Below are positions 4,585 to 7,916 of a DNA stretch of 7,916 bases, piece after piece; positions within the stretch are counted from its first letter, which is position 1; each line of letters begins with the position of its first letter. The position numbers were made by a program, and so were the translations under genes. The stretch is taken from positions 1-7,916 of the forward strand of contig JAGCIP010000004.1 in NCBI GenBank assembly GCA_017648525.1, in the 5' to 3' direction. The notes under the pieces are model-generated. The model did no database searches and was not told the origin of the DNA. It saw nothing but the letters and a program-made list of their open reading frames with translations. Source of the stretch: Clostridia bacterium (GTDB lineage Bacteria; Bacillota; Clostridia; Christensenellales; Borkfalkiaceae).

Positions 4585-6039
4585 ATGGGTATCATTATTA
4601 AAGAAGGCTTAACTTTTGACGACGTGTTGTTAGTACCGCAAGCGAGTGACGTTATTCCGTCACAAGTAAGTTTGGCAACTAACCTTACACCGAATATTAG
4701 ACTTAATATTCCGCTTATGTCAGCGGCAATGGATACGGTTACCGAATCTCGTCTTGCCATTGCTATGGCTAGGGAAGGTGGTATCGGTATTATTCATAAG
4801 AATATGTCCATTGAAGACCAAGCACTCCACGTTGACAAGGTTAAAAGAAGCGAACACGGCGTTATTACCGACCCATTCTTTTTAGAACCTGAAAATATGG
4901 TTAGCGACGCACTTGCGCTTATGGAAAAATACCGTATTAGCGGTGTTCCTATCACTCACGAAGGCAAGTTGGTGGGCATTTTAACTAACCGTGATTTGAG
5001 ATTTGAAAATAATTTTGAACAACCTATTAAAAATATAATGACCAAGGACAACTTGGTTACTGCACCTGTTGGAACTTCGCTCGAAGAAGCACAAAAAATT
5101 CTTGGCAAGCACAGAATAGAAAAACTTCCTATAGTTGACGATAACGGTTATCTTAAGGGTTTAATCACTATTAAAGATATAGAAAAGGCTATTCAATATC
5201 CAAACTCGGCAAAAGATGCAAACGGCAGATTGCTCGTTGGCGCAGCAGTTGGCGTTTCTATCAATACTTTAGAAAGGGTAGATGCTTTGGTTAAATCTAA
5301 AGTTGACCTTATCGTTGTTGACAGTGCGCACGGTCACTCTAAAAATATTCTTGAAATGGTTAAGAAAATTAGGGCTAACTATCCTAATCTTCCTATCGTT
5401 GCCGGTAACGTTGCAACGGCTGATGCAACTGAAGCGCTTATCGACGCTGGTGCAGACGTAGTTAAGGTTGGTATCGGACCTGGCTCAATTTGTACTACTC
5501 GTATCGTTGCTGGTATCGGTATGCCACAACTTACCGCAGTTATGGATTGTGCTGAAAGAGCGGAAAAATTCGGCAAGAAAGTTATCGCAGACGGTGGTAT
5601 TAAATATAGTGGCGATATCGTTAAGGCTCTCGGTGGCGGTGCATCTGCAGTTATGATAGGTAGTTTGTTTGCAGGTACTTTAGAAAGTCCTGGTGAAATT
5701 GAGATTTATCAAGGTAGAAGTTTCAAAGTTTATAGAGGTATGGGTTCACTCCCCGCAATGGCTTGCGGTAGTAAGGACAGATACTTCCAAGAAAACGCTA
5801 AAAAACTCGTACCCGAAGGCGTTGAAGGGCGTGTTCCGTATCGTGGTGCGCTTTCTGAAATCGTTTACCAAATGTGTGGCGGTATTCGCGCAGGCATGGG
5901 GTATTGCGGTATGAAAACTATTGATGATCTTCGCAAAAAGGCGCAATTCGTTAAGATTACTAGCGCAACCTTGGTGGAAAGTCACCCGCACGATATTTCA
6001 ATTACCAAAGAATCTCCAAACTATTCACCCAGAGGTTAA
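4585..6039 (+). CDS. guaB: Inosine-5'-monophosphate dehydrogenase
   Basis: This cytoplasmic tetrameric enzyme oxidises IMP to XMP with NAD+, the committed step to GMP. It has 484 residues, the normal bacterial length. The (beta/alpha)8 barrel begins with LTFDDVLLVPQASDV (9-23). It is interrupted at about 95-205 by a Bateman module of two CBS domains, the usual site of purine-nucleotide regulation. The catalytic loop GPGSICTTR (298-306) supplies Cys303, which forms the covalent IMP intermediate. ADGGIK (335-340), the flap region YRGMGSLPAM (383-392) and the DRYFQ motif with Arg399-Tyr400 (water-activating Arg) complete the active site. An ideal AAAGGAG at 4572-4578 precedes the ATG. It lies 25 nt after a small membrane-protein gene and ends in a strong terminator. 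All key residues are present; nothing suggests loss of function. Confidence 0.98.
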   Translation: MGIIIKEGLTFDDVLLVPQASDVIPSQVSLATNLTPNIRLNIPLMSAAMDTVTESRLAIAMAREGGIGIIHKNMSIEDQALHVDKVKRSEHGVITDPFFLEPENMVSDALALMEKYRISGVPITHEGKLVGILTNRDLRFENNFEQPIKNIMTKDNLVTAPVGTSLEEAQKILGKHRIEKLPIVDDNGYLKGLITIKDIEKAIQYPNSAKDANGRLLVGAAVGVSINTLERVDALVKSKVDLIVVDSAHGHSKNILEMVKKIRANYPNLPIVAGNVATADATEALIDAGADVVKVGIGPGSICTTRIVAGIGMPQLTAVMDCAERAEKFGKKVIADGGIKYSGDIVKALGGGASAVMIGSLFAGTLESPGEIEIYQGRSFKVYRGMGSLPAMACGSKDRYFQENAKKLVPEGVEGRVPYRGALSEIVYQMCGGIRAGMGYCGMKTIDDLRKKAQFVKITSATLVESHPHDISITKESPNYSPRG

Positions 6040-6062
6040 GAATAAATTAGTTAATAAAAAAC

Positions 6063-6091
6063 AAAACCCCGAATTCGTATCGGGGTTTTTT
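6063..6091 (+). terminator. Rho-independent terminator of guaB
   Basis: Arms AAAACCCCGA (6063-6072) and TCGGGGTTTT (6080-6089) pair perfectly around the loop ATTCGTA, with a six-T run ending at 6091. It lies 24 nt after the guaB stop and separates guaB from the CPBP gene. Confidence 0.95.
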
Positions 6092-6102
6092 GTGTGATTT
6101 TG

Positions 6103-6131
6103 TTTACTAATTAAATAAAATGTTGTAAAAT
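6103..6131 (+). promoter_or_regulatory. Possible promoter of the CPBP-rlmH cluster, abutting the start codon
   Basis: A -10-like TAAAAT (6126-6131) and a weak -35 TTTACT (6103-6108, four of six matches) are spaced by 17 bp. Transcription would start at about 6138, which is the A of the CPBP start codon, so the mRNA would have essentially no leader. The position just after the guaB terminator is where a new promoter is needed. Confidence 0.47.
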
Positions 6132-6137
6132 ATTCGT

Positions 6138-7025
6138 ATGGAAAATTATTCTATTAAAAATTTAAGCCAAGGTAAAAAAAGCGGATTATCCTTTTCGTTT
6201 ATGATAGTCGCTTATATATTCATATCGTTTTTTGGTCAACCTATCGTAAAGGCGATTTTTGGTGCGGGGAGCGCATTTACGGCTATTTGCTCAACCTTTT
6301 CCGTGCTTGCTATGGCGTTGACTATTTTTCTATTTGCAAAATTAAACCAAGAAAAAAATCTTGGTTTTTTACACTTGAAAAAATGTAAATCCCGCTATTA
6401 CGTGCTAGCGATAGGCGTTTCGGCGGGTATGTTTTTTGGGTTAGGGTTTATCAACGGTGTGGTAGCCGAATTGTTTAGCCAAATGGGGCTAAACGTTAAC
6501 GGCTCTAACATAAGTTTAAGAACACCCTTACATCTATTTGTTTTTTCTATATCGTTTGCCGTGCTACCCGCAATTTTTGAAGAGTGCTTTTTTCGTGGCG
6601 TAGTTTACGGCGGGTTAAACGGCGTTTCTAAAATATGCGCAATCGTTAGCGTTTCATTATGTTTTGCAATTTATCACGGCTCGGTAACGCAACTCGTTTA
6701 TCAGTTGATATACGGCGCTGTTCTTTGTTTGTTATTTGAATGCTCAAATAGTATTATTCCGTGTATGATAGCGCATTTTCTTAACAATTTCACCGTTATT
6801 TTAATTGAATATTTAGATATTTTCGTTAATTTATATGATCCGTTAATAATATGTATAGGATTATTGATTTTGGCTGTTAGTGTGTTTTTTATTGTAAAAG
6901 AAGTTATTAGAAAACCAAAAGAAGAAACGGGCGAAAAAATTGTAGAGTTTTGGTTGCCGTTTGGGGCGTTTGGCAGTATCGTTTGCTTGTCATTAGCAAT
7001 TTTATCTTTGTTTGCGGGGGTATGA
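6138..7025 (+). CDS. CPBP-family intramembrane metalloprotease (CAAX protease / Abi family)
   Basis: The product is a polytopic membrane protein of 295 residues with about eight hydrophobic segments. The three motifs of the CPBP (Rce1-like) family are present: EECFFR (148-153, the EExxxR motif with Glu148 and Glu149), FAIYH (176-180, ending in His180), and HFLNN (213-217, His213 and Asn217). These residues form the metal site and catalytic Glu inside the membrane. Bacterial members include proteins linked to bacteriocin self-immunity and poorly defined envelope proteolysis; the substrate here is unknown. Two extra hydrophobic stretches after the core (about 235-254 and 270-292) with a charged linker (KEVIRKPKEETGEK) extend the C-terminus. 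No Shine-Dalgarno sequence precedes the ATG at 6138, and a -10 box lies 6 nt upstream, so translation may be leaderless. The next in-frame Met (22) would cut into the first helix and has no good ribosome site. rlmH begins one base after the stop. Confidence 0.9.
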   Translation: MENYSIKNLSQGKKSGLSFSFMIVAYIFISFFGQPIVKAIFGAGSAFTAICSTFSVLAMALTIFLFAKLNQEKNLGFLHLKKCKSRYYVLAIGVSAGMFFGLGFINGVVAELFSQMGLNVNGSNISLRTPLHLFVFSISFAVLPAIFEECFFRGVVYGGLNGVSKICAIVSVSLCFAIYHGSVTQLVYQLIYGAVLCLLFECSNSIIPCMIAHFLNNFTVILIEYLDIFVNLYDPLIICIGLLILAVSVFFIVKEVIRKPKEETGEKIVEFWLPFGAFGSIVCLSLAILSLFAGV

Positions 7026-7026
7026 T

Positions 7027-7500
7027 ATGGTTAAGGTAAACTTGGTTGCGGTTGGCAAGGTAAAAGAAAAATATTTTGCGGACGGCATTAGTGAATACGC
7101 TAAAAGACTTTCTCGTTTTTGTCAGTTTAATATTGTGGAAATAGCCGAAGAAAATTATATAAAAGTTGACGACGGCATTATTAATCTTATAAAAGAAAAA
7201 GAAGCCGAGAGAATATTACCACACCTTAAAGGGTACGTAATATCAATGGCGATAGAAGGAAAGAAAACGAGTAGCACGGGTTTTGCGGAAAAACTTGCTA
7301 AACTTATTGATGGTGGTAACGGCGTTATAACTTTCGTGATAGGTGGCTCTTACGGACTAGCGGACAAAATAAAAGCAAAGTCCAACGAACTTTTTTCTTT
7401 TTCGGAAATGACCTTTCCTCACACTTTGTTTAGGCTAATGCTTACCGAACAACTTTATCGTGCTTTTTCTATAAACGGTGGTAGCGCATATCATAAATAA
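7027..7500 (+). CDS. rlmH: 23S rRNA (pseudouridine-1915-N3)-methyltransferase RlmH
   Basis: This small SPOUT-class methyltransferase uses SAM to methylate pseudouridine 1915 in helix 69 of 23S rRNA, acting on assembled 70S ribosomes as a homodimer. It has 157 residues, the normal length. VNLVAVGKVKEKY opens the protein. The trefoil-knot SAM-binding segment is FVIGGSYGL (103-111), followed by FPHTLFRLMLTEQLYRAFSI (130-149) and the family's C-terminal tyrosine-histidine ending (AYHK). The ATG at 7027 is chosen: it lies one base after the CPBP stop with a G-run (7016-7020) 6 nt upstream. It also gives the standard N-terminus, whereas a TTG at 7012 would add five atypical residues. The one-base spacing indicates translational coupling to the CPBP gene, although rlmH is a housekeeping gene and the pairing may be incidental. 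Confidence 0.97.
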   Translation: MVKVNLVAVGKVKEKYFADGISEYAKRLSRFCQFNIVEIAEENYIKVDDGIINLIKEKEAERILPHLKGYVISMAIEGKKTSSTGFAEKLAKLIDGGNGVITFVIGGSYGLADKIKAKSNELFSFSEMTFPHTLFRLMLTEQLYRAFSINGGSAYHK

Positions 7501-7523
7501 TGCATACCATATCGTATGGGCAT
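7500..7523 (+). other. Small hairpin over the start codon of the carboxypeptidase gene
   Basis: CATAC (7503-7507) can pair with GTATG (7514-7518), which includes the ATG at 7516. The outer ATG (7500-7502) can pair with CAT (7521-7523) across a two-G bulge. The stem is short and may be chance. It could lower independent initiation and favour coupling to rlmH. Confidence 0.22.
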
Positions 7524-7916
7524 ATTTAATGAAGTAAGTCAATTTTATCAAAATTACGGTGGCGAAAAGCAAATTATAGGAAAAAGTGTGAACGGTTTGC
7601 CTATTTATGCCTTTGCGGTCACTAAAACGGCAAGCCCGATAATTTTAGTGCAAGGCGCAATTCACGCACGAGAATTCGTTACGGCAAAAGTTGTTAACTT
7701 GCTTGCGAGTGAGTTTATTAAAAGTGGCAAACAAGGAAAAGTGTGGTTTTTGCCATTGATAAACCCAGACGGCGCAATTATTGCTGAAAGTGTGGACGGC
7801 TGTTATAAAGCCAACGCAAACGGCGTGGACTTAAACGTTACTTTCCCTGCAAGGTGGGGAAAAGGACGGCAAAACGTTTTCGTTAAGGATAAGGAAAATT
7901 TTGTTGGCGAAAAACC
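7516..7916 (+). CDS. M14-family zinc carboxypeptidase-like protein, 3' truncated
   Basis: The first 133-134 residues are visible; the frame runs off the right edge. The metallocarboxypeptidase fold is recognisable from IILVQGAIHAREFVTAKVV, where HxxE (His50, Glu53) gives two of the three zinc ligands and Arg52 matches the substrate-binding Arg of carboxypeptidase A. NPDG (83-86) and KANANGVDLN (98-107) follow. The family's next residues are usually R-N-F (motif NRNF) but here read V-T-F, then PARWGKG, so the Arg that grips the substrate carboxylate is absent. The third zinc His and the catalytic Glu lie beyond the window. No signal peptide is seen, suggesting a cytoplasmic enzyme, possibly for murein peptides or other gamma-linked peptides (inference). 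The gene starts 15 nt after rlmH in the same frame and lacks a clear ribosome binding site, so it is probably coupled to rlmH. ATG at 7516 is the only good start. Confidence 0.87.
   Translation, partial: MGIFNEVSQFYQNYGGEKQIIGKSVNGLPIYAFAVTKTASPIILVQGAIHAREFVTAKVVNLLASEFIKSGKQGKVWFLPLINPDGAIIAESVDGCYKANANGVDLNVTFPARWGKGRQNVFVKDKENFVGEK

Noticed and set aside
5379..5991. Several reading frames inside guaB on both strands
   Set aside because: These are shadows of the highly conserved guaB frame and have no recognisable domains or ribosome sites.
7012..7026. TTG start for rlmH five codons upstream
   Set aside because: It lies inside the CPBP coding end, has no ribosome site and adds residues not typical of RlmH. 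The ATG at 7027 gives the standard N-terminus.
1..7916. CRISPR array, tRNA, rRNA, insertion sequence or prophage genes
   Set aside because: No regularly spaced repeats, no tRNA cloverleaf seen in the intergenic gaps, no transposase or integrase motifs and no terminal inverted repeats with target duplication were visible.

Overview
The window is a dense stretch of an AT-rich bacterial chromosome. It looks like an uncultured low-GC Gram-positive (Firmicutes/Clostridia-like) organism. This is inferred from A/T-rich codon use, strong AAAGGAG-type ribosome binding sites, sigma-A-type promoters, U-tract hairpin terminators and a SHOCT membrane protein. TGA works as a stop (end of the CPBP gene), so the standard bacterial code fits. 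There is no rRNA, tRNA, CRISPR array, insertion sequence or prophage gene, and no gap longer than about 300 bases without a gene.

Layout. (1) Positions 1-632 hold the 3' part of an alpha/beta-hydrolase esterase cut by the left edge. Glutaminyl-tRNA synthetase (glnS, 686-2323) follows on the same strand and ends in a hairpin terminator. (2) Positions 2329-3359 form a self-contained regulatory cassette: a small XRE-type repressor on the minus strand, diverging from a four-helix membrane protein with two SHOCT domains on the plus strand. Between them lies a perfect sigma-A promoter (TTGACA, 17 bp, TATAAT). It carries two copies of a 16-bp operator-like palindrome, one inside the promoter spacer and one at the start of the transcript. 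Terminators that look bidirectional close the cassette on both sides. (3) Positions 3370-4050 (minus) encode an orphan lipoprotein. (4) A TTG-initiated single-pass membrane protein (4191-4559) sits 25 nt upstream of IMP dehydrogenase (guaB, 4585-6039), apparently under one promoter, and guaB ends in a textbook terminator. (5) From 6138 there is a second plus-strand cluster: a CPBP-family membrane protease that may be translated from a leaderless mRNA, rlmH one base after it, and a 3'-truncated M14 zinc carboxypeptidase-like gene running off the right edge.

How the parts relate. glnS, guaB and rlmH are housekeeping genes for glutaminyl-tRNA charging, GMP synthesis and 23S rRNA modification. 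The accessory genes are envelope-directed: SHOCT membrane protein, lipoprotein, anchored small protein, CPBP protease and possibly the M14 peptidase. The most interesting element is the repressor/SHOCT cassette, whose control region can be read almost base by base. It resembles a compact autoregulated switch controlling a membrane protein of unknown function.
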